DNA of 64,000 nucleotides, taken from UBA1724 sp963621575. Its GTDB lineage: Bacteria; Verrucomicrobiota; Lentisphaeria; Oligosphaerales; Oligosphaeraceae. The stretch is from the NCBI GenBank assembly GCA_963621575.1, contig CAVFEH010000003.1, positions 1 to 64,000 on the forward strand, in the 5' to 3' direction. Positions within the stretch are counted from its first letter, which is position 1. Each line of letters opens with the position of its first letter. A model generated the notes under the pieces. It saw only the letters and a program-made list of their open reading frames with translations. It ran no database searches and was not told where the DNA came from. Shown here piece by piece: positions 30,998 through 39,825 of this stretch. Position numbers and translations under genes: made by a program.

Positions 30998-33900
30998 ATG
31001 TCTTCCGCCTCCCCCGCTCCCGTGCTGGAGCAGCATCCCGCGCCCCACGACCGGAAGGTCCGCCACGTGGGCGACACCCTCCGGATTACCCTCACCCTGA
31101 ATCGGCCCTGCTGCGGCGCCGCCTTCGTGCGCACCAACCTGGGCAACGGCGAGATCCAGCGGCAGGAGATCGTGCGGGAGGTGGAGATGGGGCAGGCGCC
31201 CCTGGGACGCGACTGGCGGGATCTCCCCATGCGCCAGACGGGGGGCGCACGGTATGAAGTCCGCCTTCCCCTTGTGGAGGTGGGTGTCTTCTCCTATATG
31301 TGCTTCTTTCTGGAGGAGAGCACCGGCGAGGTCCTCTGGCCACGCGGCGAGAATGCCTCCGTGAAGGTGGTCTCCGAACTCTGCGCAGCCGGAAACACCA
31401 TCTACAACGCCTTCGTCCGGCAGTTCGGCGAAAACATCTCCGGCAAGGCGGCCACCGGCGACCTCCAGAACGCCTCCCAGGCTTTGGATCAGGCGAACTA
31501 CACCGTCATTCCCCCATCCGGGACCTTCCGAGCCCTCCAGAGCAAGCTGGATTTCATTCTGGGGCAGATGGGGTTCCGGATCCTCCAATTCCTGCCCGTC
31601 CACCCCGTCCCCACCACCTTCGCCCGGATGGGACGCTTCGGAAGCCCCTTCGCACCCCTGGACTTCTATGACGTGGACGCCTCCATGGCCGAATTCGACC
31701 AGCGCACCACCCCCCTGGAGCAGTTCCTCCAGCTGGTGGACCAGGTCCACGCGCGGGGCGCCATGGTCTTCCTGGATCTGCCCATCGACCACACCGGATG
31801 GGCCAGCGTCCTGCAGTCCCATCATCCCGAGTGGTTCGCCCGGAATCCCGACGGCTCCTTCCAGTCCCCCGGGGCCTGGGGCGTGGTCTGGGCCGATCTC
31901 TGCAAGCTGGACTTCTCCCGGAAGGAACTCTGGGTCCGCCTGGCCGAGATCTTCTTGCATTGGTGCCGGAACGGGGTGGATGGCTTCCGCTGCGACGCGG
32001 GCTACATGGTGCCTGTCCCCGTCTGGAGGTATATCGTGGCGAAGGTCCGCCAGCAATTCCCCGACACGGTCTTCTTCCTGGAGGGACTGGGCGGTGGGCA
32101 GGATGCCACCACGCGCCTCCTGGAGGATGCGGACTTGGACTGGGCGTATTCCGAACTTTTCCAGAACTACGGCGCCCAGGAGATGGGACGATATCTGGAG
32201 TTCTCCTCCAGCTACTCCGCCTCCTACGGCGCGCTGGTGCATTTCGCCGAGACCCACGACAACGACCGGCTGGCCGCCCGCTCCAAGGAGTGGGCACGCC
32301 TCCGCGTGGCTCTTTGCGCACTTTTCTCCCCCGCGGGATGCTTCGGCATCGCCAACGGCGTGGAGTGGTATGCCACCGAGAAAATCGATGTCCATGGCGC
32401 CCGCTCCCTGAACTGGGGCGCCACAGACAACATGGTGCCGCTCCTCTCCTCCCTGAACGCGCTCATGAAAAGCCACCCCGCCTTCCGCGCCGACGCGCGG
32501 CTCCGGGTGCCCTACGGCTCCGGCGGAAGCGCCGTGGGACTGCTGCGGGAGCCCCGCGGCGACCGCGACCACGCGGTGCTGGTGGTGGCCAACCCCAAGG
32601 CCGACGAGGCGGCCGAATACCAGTGGCACTTCCAGGAGTTCGACCCCGGCAGCCGCCCCGTGGACCTGCTTTCCGGACGCGCCATCCCCGCAGTCCGCGA
32701 AGAATGCCTCTACCGCGTCCCCGTGAAGGCCGGACAAGTCCTTTGCCTTTGCTACCCCGGCCGGCAGACCCTCCCGAAGCAGCCCTACGACGCGCTGGCG
32801 CGGCAGCAGCTTTTGGCCACTGTCCTGCGCCTCCGGGTCTCTCTCAACGGCATGGGCGACCTGGAGTCCCTCCCCCTGGAGGACCAGGCGTACGCGCTCT
32901 TCCAGAATCCCGCGAAGTTCTTTGCGGACCTTGCCGGCGAAACCCGGAACTATGTGCCCATGGTGGAGTGGGCACCGGAGACCGACGGACGCCGCGACAT
33001 CGTGGTGCCCGTGGACCACTACCTGCTTGTGCAGCACGACACGCCCTTCCAGGGCCAGGCTGACATGTCCGGGGTGGTCCATTGCAAGTTCCACTCCATC
33101 CCCATGGCCGATGGCCGGCACTTTGCCTTCCTGACTCCCTTGGAACGCCGCATCACGCACCCCGTCGTCGCGAATCTCCATCTGGTGGCCTACGGCGACG
33201 CCGGATATGTCCGCCGCTTCGATGTGCGGGCGCAGGTCTTCCCGGAGACCGCCCAGGTGAATGTCCTGCGGCGCATTGCCCAGAAGAATCTGACGAACCG
33301 CCATTGTGCCCTGGCCGCCAACTCCCGGGGAAGCTATGGCCTGGTCCGCGGCATGTGGGGCAATCTGGAGGGGCAGTATGACGCACTTTTGGCCGCCAAC
33401 CAGAATCCCGCGGTGCCCTCCGACCGCACCACCGTCCTCTCCCGCGTCCGCGCCTGGTTGATCTATCACGACTATGCGCAGGAAATCAGCGTGAAATGCC
33501 AGACGGATTTCGCGGTCCCCGGCAGAAACGCCGCTTCCTGGCACTTCGTCGTCCCCTCCGGAATGGGCGGAAACGCCTACCTGGCCGTCCGCTATGAGCT
33601 GGATTCCGAGGAGAACCGCGGACGACTCATCTTCACGCGATGCCCGCCCCCCGAGGACCTGGAGCTTCCCGCCCTGGACGCCAACGCACCCGTCACTCTG
33701 ATCCTCAAGCCCGACGTGGATGATTGCTGCAGCCACAATCCCACTTTGGCATACCAGGGCGCGGAACGCTCCTTCCCACGGCGGATCACGCCCTTCGAAA
33801 ACGGTTTCGCATTCGCCCTGGAAAGCGGAAACCGCCTGGAGACCCGCGCCAGCCGCGGCGTCTTCCTAAACGACGGGGAATGGTCCTACAATCTCCATAA

Positions 33901-35299
33901 CGCCATGGAGGCGGAGCGGGGACTGCGCGCCAACCACGATCTCTACTGCCCCGGACACTTCCGGCTCCAATTGAAACGCGGCGAAAGCGCCGTGCTGGAG
34001 TTCGCGGTCCTCGAGCCGAAGAAGCCCGCCCTGTCCGCGCCCGCCGAGCCCGGACAGGGGTTGTCCTTCCACGAACCCGGAGTCCAGCAGCCTCTGGACA
34101 AAGTCCTCCTTGAAGCCATGGATGCCTTCGTGGTGCGGCGCGGAAGCCGCAAGACGGTCATCGCCGGATATCCCTGGTTCCTCGACTGGGGACGCGATAC
34201 GCTCATCTGCATCCGCGGACTGCTGGCCGCCGGACGCATCCAGGATTGCCGCGACATCCTCCAGGAGTTTGCCACCTACGAGGAGAGGGGCACTCTCCCC
34301 AACATGATCGCCGGCGCGAACGTCTCCAACCGCGACACGGTGGACGCCTCCCTCTGGTTCGTCGTCGCCCTCCGGGAGTACGCCCACTGGGCTGGCCGGG
34401 ACGCCCTGGCGGAGCTGCTGGCGCTCCCCTGCGGGAAGCGCACCATGCTGCAGGTGGTGGAGTCCATTGCCGAATTCTACCAGAAGGGCACCCCCAACGG
34501 CATTTGCATGGACGCCGACTCCGGACTGGTCTTCAGCCCCTCCCACTTTACCTGGATGGACACCAATTTCCCCGCCGGGACCCCCCGCCAGGGATACCCC
34601 ATCGAGATCCAGGCCCTCTGGTACCAGACCCTCTGCTTCCTCGCCGAGACCACTGGCGAGGAAAGCTACGCCACCCTGGCGGAGAAGGTCCGCGCCTCGG
34701 TGAACGAGCTCTATCCCTCCCGCGACAACGTGGGGCTCTCCGATTGCCTCCACGCGAATCCCGGAACCCCCGCCGCAAAGGCCGTGAAGGACGACGCCTG
34801 CCGCCCCAATCAGCTCTTCGCCCTTGCCGCACCCGGCTTGATCACCGATTCGGAACTCCGCAGGGCCTCCCTGGCCGCAGCCGGACACCTCCTGACTCCG
34901 GGGGCAATCCGCACGCTGGCCGACCAGCGCGTGGAGGTTCTCCTCCCCATCTACAAGGACGGAACCCTTCTCAACAATCCCTCCTATCCCTACTGGGGGG
35001 AGTACAAGGGTGACGAGGATACCCGCCGGAAGCCCGCCTACCACAACGGTACCGCCTGGCCCTGGGTCATGCCCTCCTTCTGCGAGGCACTCCTACAGAC
35101 CTATGGGAAACCCGCCGTCCCCGCCGTCCAGGCGCTCCTTCAGGGAACCGGACAGCTCCTGCGGCGCGGATGCCTGGGGCACCTGCCCGAAATCCTGGAT
35201 GGCGACTCCCCCCACGAAAACCGCGGATGCTGCGCCCAGGCCTGGAGCGTCACCGAGGCGTATCGACTGGTCAAGATTCTCGAGGAATACGGGAAATGA
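30998..35299 (+). CDS. Bifunctional glycogen debranching enzyme (GH13 + GH133)
   Basis: 1433 residues. The N-terminal half is a GH13 barrel: DGFRCDAGYMVPVPVWRYIV (nucleophile Asp), DTVFFLEGLGGGQDATTRLL (acid/base Glu) and LVHFAETHDNDRLAARSKEW (HD transition-state pair). The C-terminal half is a GH133 amylo-1,6-glucosidase: AGYPWFLDWGRDTLICIRGL, AGANVSNRDTVDASLWFVVA and VLLPIYKDGTLLNNPSYPYW, a six-hairpin-type domain. Together they move maltotriosyl stubs and cut the alpha-1,6 branch, as in eukaryotic AGL, rather than the direct GlgX/isoamylase route. The mid region (about 560-900) is a long linker with beta domains. No signal peptide, so cytoplasmic glycogen use is likely. It overlaps the HAD gene by 4 nt. 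Confidence 0.88.
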   Translation: MSSASPAPVLEQHPAPHDRKVRHVGDTLRITLTLNRPCCGAAFVRTNLGNGEIQRQEIVREVEMGQAPLGRDWRDLPMRQTGGARYEVRLPLVEVGVFSYMCFFLEESTGEVLWPRGENASVKVVSELCAAGNTIYNAFVRQFGENISGKAATGDLQNASQALDQANYTVIPPSGTFRALQSKLDFILGQMGFRILQFLPVHPVPTTFARMGRFGSPFAPLDFYDVDASMAEFDQRTTPLEQFLQLVDQVHARGAMVFLDLPIDHTGWASVLQSHHPEWFARNPDGSFQSPGAWGVVWADLCKLDFSRKELWVRLAEIFLHWCRNGVDGFRCDAGYMVPVPVWRYIVAKVRQQFPDTVFFLEGLGGGQDATTRLLEDADLDWAYSELFQNYGAQEMGRYLEFSSSYSASYGALVHFAETHDNDRLAARSKEWARLRVALCALFSPAGCFGIANGVEWYATEKIDVHGARSLNWGATDNMVPLLSSLNALMKSHPAFRADARLRVPYGSGGSAVGLLREPRGDRDHAVLVVANPKADEAAEYQWHFQEFDPGSRPVDLLSGRAIPAVREECLYRVPVKAGQVLCLCYPGRQTLPKQPYDALARQQLLATVLRLRVSLNGMGDLESLPLEDQAYALFQNPAKFFADLAGETRNYVPMVEWAPETDGRRDIVVPVDHYLLVQHDTPFQGQADMSGVVHCKFHSIPMADGRHFAFLTPLERRITHPVVANLHLVAYGDAGYVRRFDVRAQVFPETAQVNVLRRIAQKNLTNRHCALAANSRGSYGLVRGMWGNLEGQYDALLAANQNPAVPSDRTTVLSRVRAWLIYHDYAQEISVKCQTDFAVPGRNAASWHFVVPSGMGGNAYLAVRYELDSEENRGRLIFTRCPPPEDLELPALDANAPVTLILKPDVDDCCSHNPTLAYQGAERSFPRRITPFENGFAFALESGNRLETRASRGVFLNDGEWSYNLHNAMEAERGLRANHDLYCPGHFRLQLKRGESAVLEFAVLEPKKPALSAPAEPGQGLSFHEPGVQQPLDKVLLEAMDAFVVRRGSRKTVIAGYPWFLDWGRDTLICIRGLLAAGRIQDCRDILQEFATYEERGTLPNMIAGANVSNRDTVDASLWFVVALREYAHWAGRDALAELLALPCGKRTMLQVVESIAEFYQKGTPNGICMDADSGLVFSPSHFTWMDTNFPAGTPRQGYPIEIQALWYQTLCFLAETTGEESYATLAEKVRASVNELYPSRDNVGLSDCLHANPGTPAAKAVKDDACRPNQLFALAAPGLITDSELRRASLAAAGHLLTPGAIRTLADQRVEVLLPIYKDGTLLNNPSYPYWGEYKGDEDTRRKPAYHNGTAWPWVMPSFCEALLQTYGKPAVPAVQALLQGTGQLLRRGCLGHLPEILDGDSPHENRGCCAQAWSVTEAYRLVKILEEYGK

Positions 35300-35994
35300 A
35301 GCACTTCATCTTCGACATGGACGGCACGCTCCTGGATACCATGCCGCTGTGGGAAACCCTTGGCGAGGACTTCCTCCGCCTTCACGGGAAGGAGCCCAGG
35401 CCAGGATTCCGCCAGCAGCTCATCGCGCTCTCCATGGTCGAGGCCGCCGAAATGTTCGAAAGGGAATACGGCTTCACCGAGTCCGTCCCGCAGATCGTCC
35501 GCGCCCTCGACGACATGGCACGCGGCTTCTACACCGACAAGGCGCCCGCGAAGCCCGGCGCCATCGAGGCCCTGCAATGTCTGGCGGACAACGGCTGCCC
35601 CTGCGTCGTCGCCACCGCGTCCGACCGCGAACTGGCTGCCGCTGCCTTCAAGCGCACAGGAATGCTGCACTTCTTCCGGGAGATCTATACATGCACGGAA
35701 CTGGGAATCTCCAAGGACAATCCCGCATTCTTCCAAGTCCTCCTGGAAAAGGAGCACGTCACCCACCGCCAGGCCGTCGTCGTCGAAGACGCCCTCCACG
35801 CAATCCGCTCCGCCCGGAAGGAGAACATCCCCGTCCTCGCAATCTACGACGACTCCGACAAGGAACACTGGGAGGAAATCAAGTCCCTTGCCAACTGGTC
35901 CATGGAGGACTGGTCCCAATTCCCCGCAGCAGCTTTTGGCCTGAAGACGGGAAAACAGGAATTCCGCGGCGGTGCGGGAGTACGGCGGGAGTGA
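35296..35994 (+). CDS. HAD-superfamily phosphatase (beta-phosphoglucomutase-like)
   Basis: 232 residues. Motif I FIFDMDGTLLDTMPLWETLG gives the nucleophile and acid Asp pair; motif II TASDRELAAAAFKRTGM; motif III around ELGISKDNPAFFQVLLEK; motif IV VVVEDALHAIRSARKENIPV. A helical cap at about 15-80 places it in the C1 group with phosphoglycolate phosphatase and beta-phosphoglucomutase. The ATGA overlap with the debranching enzyme shows coupled translation, so it may act on a sugar phosphate made during glycogen use. Substrate not determined. Confidence 0.85.
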   Translation: MKHFIFDMDGTLLDTMPLWETLGEDFLRLHGKEPRPGFRQQLIALSMVEAAEMFEREYGFTESVPQIVRALDDMARGFYTDKAPAKPGAIEALQCLADNGCPCVVATASDRELAAAAFKRTGMLHFFREIYTCTELGISKDNPAFFQVLLEKEHVTHRQAVVVEDALHAIRSARKENIPVLAIYDDSDKEHWEEIKSLANWSMEDWSQFPAAAFGLKTGKQEFRGGAGVRRE

Positions 35995-36156
35995 CACCGC
36001 CGCTGGAGTGGGGGCGGAAAGGCGCGGGGGAAAAACGCCATTGGCAAGCAAGCTTTCTTTGACATGTTCTGATAACATGGTGCAGTGTTTGTCTGAACTT
36101 GTCATGAATTGTCCATTGGGGGGGGTAAATTGTCATCATATTTCACGTACTGACAC

Positions 36157-36185
36157 TTGGGTACGGCGGGATATTGTTGTATACT
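36157..36185 (+). promoter_or_regulatory. Promoter of the prepilin-like gene
   Basis: TTGGGT, 17-bp spacer, TATACT. The start site would be near 36192, leaving about 70 nt of leader before the ATG at 36261. An AT-rich stretch with two TTGTCAT motifs (36097-36135) lies upstream. Confidence 0.55.
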
Positions 36186-36260
36186 ATGTGCGAGCGCATC
36201 TCAAATGCATGTGCTGTCGTTTCCGGATTCTCATTTGCTGTAAAAAGGAGATCAAGATTC

Positions 36261-37007
36261 ATGCGCAAATCATTCACCCTCATTGAGCTTTTGGTCGTCA
36301 TCGCGATCATTGCCATCCTGGCGGCCATGTTGCTGCCCGCCCTGTCCAAGGCGCGTGCCAAGGCGCGCGCGATCAGCTGTGTGAACAACCTCAAGCAGAT
36401 CGGCCTTGTGATTGCGCTTTACAACAATGACAATGACGACTACTACCCTGCCTGCAACATCCCGACGCAGTATGGCGAGAATACCTTCTGGATTATGTAC
36501 CTCATGAAGGATCAAAACCTGGACATGAAGCTCTTCCGCTGCCCCTCAGACAGCAAGGAGAATACATACAAAGACAGTACATCGGCTTGGAGCACGATTC
36601 GGAACAGCGTCAGCTACGCCATCAACATTACGGCGCTTGGCTACTCGTTTGTCGCCCCGGGAAACCAGTGTGATCCCCAGACCATCGGTTCTCTTGCACG
36701 CGTGTGCAAGAATGGCGAGACGCCCGTTCTTTTGGCCGATGGCGCGGATAGGCTTTCGACCACCACTTCCTGGGATGCGACCTATATGTTCATGGGCTGG
36801 AATGTGCAGTGCCGCGAGGACAGCGAAACCGCCTGGTACGCGCTTTCCCGCCGCCATGACGGTCTCTGCAACATCCTTCTTCCCGACTACTCTGTGACCA
36901 ATATCAACAAGAGCAAGTTCGACGAGAACTACAATACCCACAAGAGCCGTTACTTCAGGCCCATCTTTGTCCGCGACCAGGGCGGCTGGATCAATGCTCA
37001 AGACTAA
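36261..37007 (+). CDS. Prepilin-type N-terminal methylation domain protein
   Basis: 248 residues. MRKSFTLIELLVVIAIIAIL is a type IV prepilin-like leader and hydrophobic helix with the conserved Glu at +5. The residue before the cut site is Ser instead of the usual Gly. The helix is followed by LSKARAKARAISCVNNLKQI, the standard start of PVC-group proteins of this class. The C-terminal ALSRRHDGLCNILLPDYSVT is a degenerate H-X9-DG motif (H-X9-DY). Such proteins occur in large numbers in Lentisphaerota and Planctomycetes genomes as single genes and are thought to be surface pseudopilins, but their role is unclear. GGAG ribosome site and own promoter and terminator. Confidence 0.9.
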   Translation: MRKSFTLIELLVVIAIIAILAAMLLPALSKARAKARAISCVNNLKQIGLVIALYNNDNDDYYPACNIPTQYGENTFWIMYLMKDQNLDMKLFRCPSDSKENTYKDSTSAWSTIRNSVSYAINITALGYSFVAPGNQCDPQTIGSLARVCKNGETPVLLADGADRLSTTTSWDATYMFMGWNVQCREDSETAWYALSRRHDGLCNILLPDYSVTNINKSKFDENYNTHKSRYFRPIFVRDQGGWINAQD

Positions 37008-37030
37008 AGTTGTTGACAACAATTCATGAA

Positions 37031-37068
37031 AAAAGGCCCCCCGGCAGCGCCGGGGGGCCTTTTGTTTT
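37031..37068 (+). terminator. Terminator of the prepilin-like gene
   Basis: AAAAGGCCCCCCGGC pairs with GCCGGGGGGCCTTTT over 15 bp around a 3-nt loop, then GTTTTCC. Very stable; works in both directions and ends the convergent oxidoreductase transcript too. Confidence 0.92.
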
Positions 37069-37147
37069 CCGGATGATGGAAGCCAGCCACACGCCATCCA
37101 CGCCTTTGGCAGGGGGAGCTGTTTTGTCTTTCAGGGGAGGTGTGGCT

Positions 37148-38137
37148 CTATGCGTTGCAGGCGGCTTGTGCCGCAATCCCCCAATATGCGGTGGCCAGGT
37201 GTCTTTGCGTGGTGAATTCCGAGGGACGTCCGGCGATGGCGTCCAGGAAACCGTCGAAATAGTCCCTGGGGGGCGGGACGAGGGGGGTGCCCCGGGGGGC
37301 CTTGTCCTGGGAGGTGGCCAGCAGGACCGTGTCGCTTCCGTATGCGAATTCCATCCACCCCTTTGTGCCAGTGACTGTGAAGCGCCAATAGGAGGGCAGG
37401 GTGAAGGCCGCGGCTTTGGGTGCAGTGTAGGAGACATCCCCTGATACGATGGCGTCGTTTTTCAGCTGGAATGCCAGTTGCGCCACATTCTGGAAGCGGG
37501 GACATTGGGGGAAGCCCACGTTGCGGGAGCTGGCGAACAGGATTTTCTCCACAGGGGATCCTGCAAGCCTGGGGAGGTAGTCAAAGGCGTGGCTTGCCAG
37601 GTCATTGACGGTTCCGCCGTGCAGTCCCGGATCAAAATACCAGTCGGGACGTCCGTCGTGGTAGTTGAGGGGGTGCATTCCGTTGAACTGGATCGACAGG
37701 AGATCCCCCAGGTGTCCCTGCGCCACCAGGTTTTGCGCGGTCGCCATGGCGGGGGCGGTCCCCAGGTCGAACATGCAACCAAGACAGGGCGCGTCGGGAC
37801 GGCTGCATTCCGCGCGGATCGCCGCGAGGCCCTCCTGCGTCGTGCAGCAGGGCTTGTCTGAAAGGACGTGCTTTCCCGCACGGAGCGCCTGGAGAATTTC
37901 CCCTTCCCGTCGTCCGTATGTGTCGCCAACGATGACGACATCGCAGCCGCTGTCGTGCAACAGCGATTCCAGAGTCGGGTATTCGCATTCCACGCCGTGT
38001 TCCCGTGCCACCGTCTGCGTGGCCTCATCCGGTTCCCAGGCGCCCACGATTTGTGCGCCGGGAGTGCTGCGGACACGCTCCAGGAGGGTGAATGCGTGGG
38101 GATGGCGGAAGCCGGCAAAGGCGAACTTCAAGGACAT
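37148..38137 (-). CDS. Gfo/Idh/MocA family oxidoreductase (cluster gene 5)
   Basis: 329 residues. N-terminal Rossmann FAFAGFRHPHAFTLLERVRS, middle ALRAGKHVLSDKPCCTTQEG (the EKP-type Lys of the family, here DKP), and GLHGGTVNDLASHAFDYLPR (the D-x-x-x-H catalytic region). The family oxidises or epimerises sugars with NAD(P), and some members act as NAD-dependent glycosidases. The first residues GFRHPHAF differ from the usual GxGxxG, so cofactor binding may be unusual. Last gene of the leftward cluster; 4 nt from nagA. Confidence 0.8.
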   Translation of the reverse strand: MSLKFAFAGFRHPHAFTLLERVRSTPGAQIVGAWEPDEATQTVAREHGVECEYPTLESLLHDSGCDVVIVGDTYGRREGEILQALRAGKHVLSDKPCCTTQEGLAAIRAECSRPDAPCLGCMFDLGTAPAMATAQNLVAQGHLGDLLSIQFNGMHPLNYHDGRPDWYFDPGLHGGTVNDLASHAFDYLPRLAGSPVEKILFASSRNVGFPQCPRFQNVAQLAFQLKNDAIVSGDVSYTAPKAAAFTLPSYWRFTVTGTKGWMEFAYGSDTVLLATSQDKAPRGTPLVPPPRDYFDGFLDAIAGRPSEFTTQRHLATAYWGIAAQAACNA

Positions 38138-38141
38138 GGCG

Positions 38142-39053
38142 CTAGTTTTCTCTCTTTAATAGTTTCAACGCATTCGTGCGCCCGACCTTGACGAGCTCTT
38201 CCTCTGTTAGAAGCCCCAGGGACTCCAAAAACGCCATGCATTGGCGCATGGTCGAGGCGGCGGCGACCAAACACTGCTTCTCGGGATTGTAGAGCTTCCC
38301 GTCAGCCGTGAGGATGGCGTCGTTGCCCAGGACATGGACGGGGCCCGGGGGCATTCCCGTGGCGTCACTGGCATCGCTGGTGACAATTGCCTTGTCCGGG
38401 CCTTTGATGCGCAGGATGATCTTGACGAGTTCCGGCGGCAGGTGGTGTCCGTCGGTGATGAGGAACGCCGTGAGGCGGTCCTCCGCCAATCCGGCCAGCA
38501 GGGGGTTCTCGTGGCGTCCCACGAGATTGGGGCAGGCATTTCCCAGGTGCGTCAGGCATTGTGCGCCTGCGTCTGCGGCCGCCCGCACCTGTGCGTAGCC
38601 GGCCAGGTGATGCCCCAGGGAGACCACGATCCCGAGCTCTCTGGCCGCCTGGATGCCCTCTGCCAGATGGGGGGACTCCGCGCTCATGGTCAGCAGCCGC
38701 ACGAAGCCGCCCGTTGTCTCGTGGAGTTCCCGGATCTTCTCCGGGGTGGGCGTCTGGAGCCACTCTGGATTGTGGGAGCCAATGCCCCGTCCCGAAAGGA
38801 AGGGCCCTTCCAGATGCAAGCCCGGCACCATCGACTCCAAATGGCCCCGCGCCACCGCGCGGCGAATCACCGCCGCATTCCGCCGATAGAGGTCCATGGG
38901 CTGGGTGGTCAGCGTGGGCAGAAAGAGCGCCGTGCCCGCAGCCAGGAGTTCTTCCGCCGCCCGGAGGAATTGCTCCTCGGTCAGACCGGGGCTGTTGAAA
39001 TCGACGCCGTGGTGCCCGTTGACCTGGAGATCGACCCAGCCGGGATTCCGCAT
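38142..39053 (-). CDS. nagA: N-acetylglucosamine-6-phosphate deacetylase, short form
   Basis: 303 residues against about 380 in typical NagA; the usual N-terminal beta-sandwich (about 50 residues) is missing and the protein begins at WVDLQVNGHHGVDFNS. Metal/active residues follow: MVPGLHLEGPFLSGRGIGSH, IVVSLGHHLAGYAQVRAAAD, CLTHLGNACPNLVGRHENPL and VTSDASDATGMPPGPVHVLG (catalytic Asp). The normal HLFNAM is HLGNAC here and the GHS is GHH. It removes the acetyl group of GlcNAc-6-phosphate in the cytoplasm; a changed substrate is possible. It starts one base after the nagB stop (TAG C ATG). Confidence 0.8.
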   Translation of the reverse strand: MRNPGWVDLQVNGHHGVDFNSPGLTEEQFLRAAEELLAAGTALFLPTLTTQPMDLYRRNAAVIRRAVARGHLESMVPGLHLEGPFLSGRGIGSHNPEWLQTPTPEKIRELHETTGGFVRLLTMSAESPHLAEGIQAARELGIVVSLGHHLAGYAQVRAAADAGAQCLTHLGNACPNLVGRHENPLLAGLAEDRLTAFLITDGHHLPPELVKIILRIKGPDKAIVTSDASDATGMPPGPVHVLGNDAILTADGKLYNPEKQCLVAAASTMRQCMAFLESLGLLTEEELVKVGRTNALKLLKREN

Positions 39054-39054
39054 G

Positions 39055-39807
39055 CTAGTACTTCTCCTTCAGCAGACTGGCGGCGGGGGCGTCCAGATAG
39101 AGATGGCAGTCCGGGTGGGTCTGCAGGATGCTGGCGGGGCACAGGTTGGTCACGGGACCCTCCACCGCCGCGGCCACTGCCGCCGCCTTCCGGGCGTCCG
39201 GCACCGTGTTCACGATGGCATTCGCCTTGAAGATCTGGGGGACGCTCATGGAGATGGCCACTTTTGGCACTGCGTCCATGGAGGGGAACCACCCCTCCGC
39301 GAACTGTTGGTGCCGGCAGGCCTCGTCCAGCTTCACGGGGAGATAGGAGCGTTTGGTCTCAAAGTCGGCGGGGGGGTCATTGAAGGCGATGTGCCCGTTT
39401 TCGCCGATGCCGATGAAGGCGACGTCCAGGCGCAGGGGGGCGAGCTCTTTCTCCAGGGCGTCGCAGACCGCCTGTGGTTCGGGATTTTCTCCCTGGACGG
39501 GATGGAAGCACAGTGGGGGGTGCGGCAGACGGTCGAGGAAGGTCTTGTGGAGGTTGAAACGGAAGGAGGCGGGGTGGTTTTCGTCGAGTCCGATGTATTC
39601 ATCCAGGTGGAAGATATTCACCTTTCCCCAATCCACGCCGGGCTCCTTGACCAGGGCGTCGTACATCTCGTTCTGGCTTGGCGCCGTCGCCACGACGATG
39701 TTCGCCGTTCCGTGGGCCTGGACCGCCCGGCGAATGAGCTCCGCGCCCCGCGCGGCAGCCGCTTTCCCGGAAGAGACCTTGTCTTCGAAGACATGGACAT
39801 GCAACAT
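39055..39807 (-). CDS. nagB: Glucosamine-6-phosphate deaminase
   Basis: 250 residues. VNIFHLDEYIGLDENHPASF (catalytic Asp and the E-Y-x-G-L motif), DVAFIGIGENGHIAFNDPPA with the His of the lid, and AIVNTVPDARKAAAVAAAVE. It converts GlcN-6-phosphate to fructose-6-phosphate and ammonia, feeding glycolysis. The ATG has an AGGAG ribosome site. It precedes nagA with no gap, so deacetylase and deaminase are made together. Confidence 0.92.
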   Translation of the reverse strand: MLHVHVFEDKVSSGKAAAARGAELIRRAVQAHGTANIVVATAPSQNEMYDALVKEPGVDWGKVNIFHLDEYIGLDENHPASFRFNLHKTFLDRLPHPPLCFHPVQGENPEPQAVCDALEKELAPLRLDVAFIGIGENGHIAFNDPPADFETKRSYLPVKLDEACRHQQFAEGWFPSMDAVPKVAISMSVPQIFKANAIVNTVPDARKAAAVAAAVEGPVTNLCPASILQTHPDCHLYLDAPAASLLKEKY

Positions 39808-39825
39808 GGTCTTTGCTCCTGGCGG

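Noticed and set aside
30980..33736. 918-codon minus-strand frame opposite the debranching enzyme
   Set aside because: Antisense to intact GH13 motifs; composition is a shadow of the plus-strand codons.
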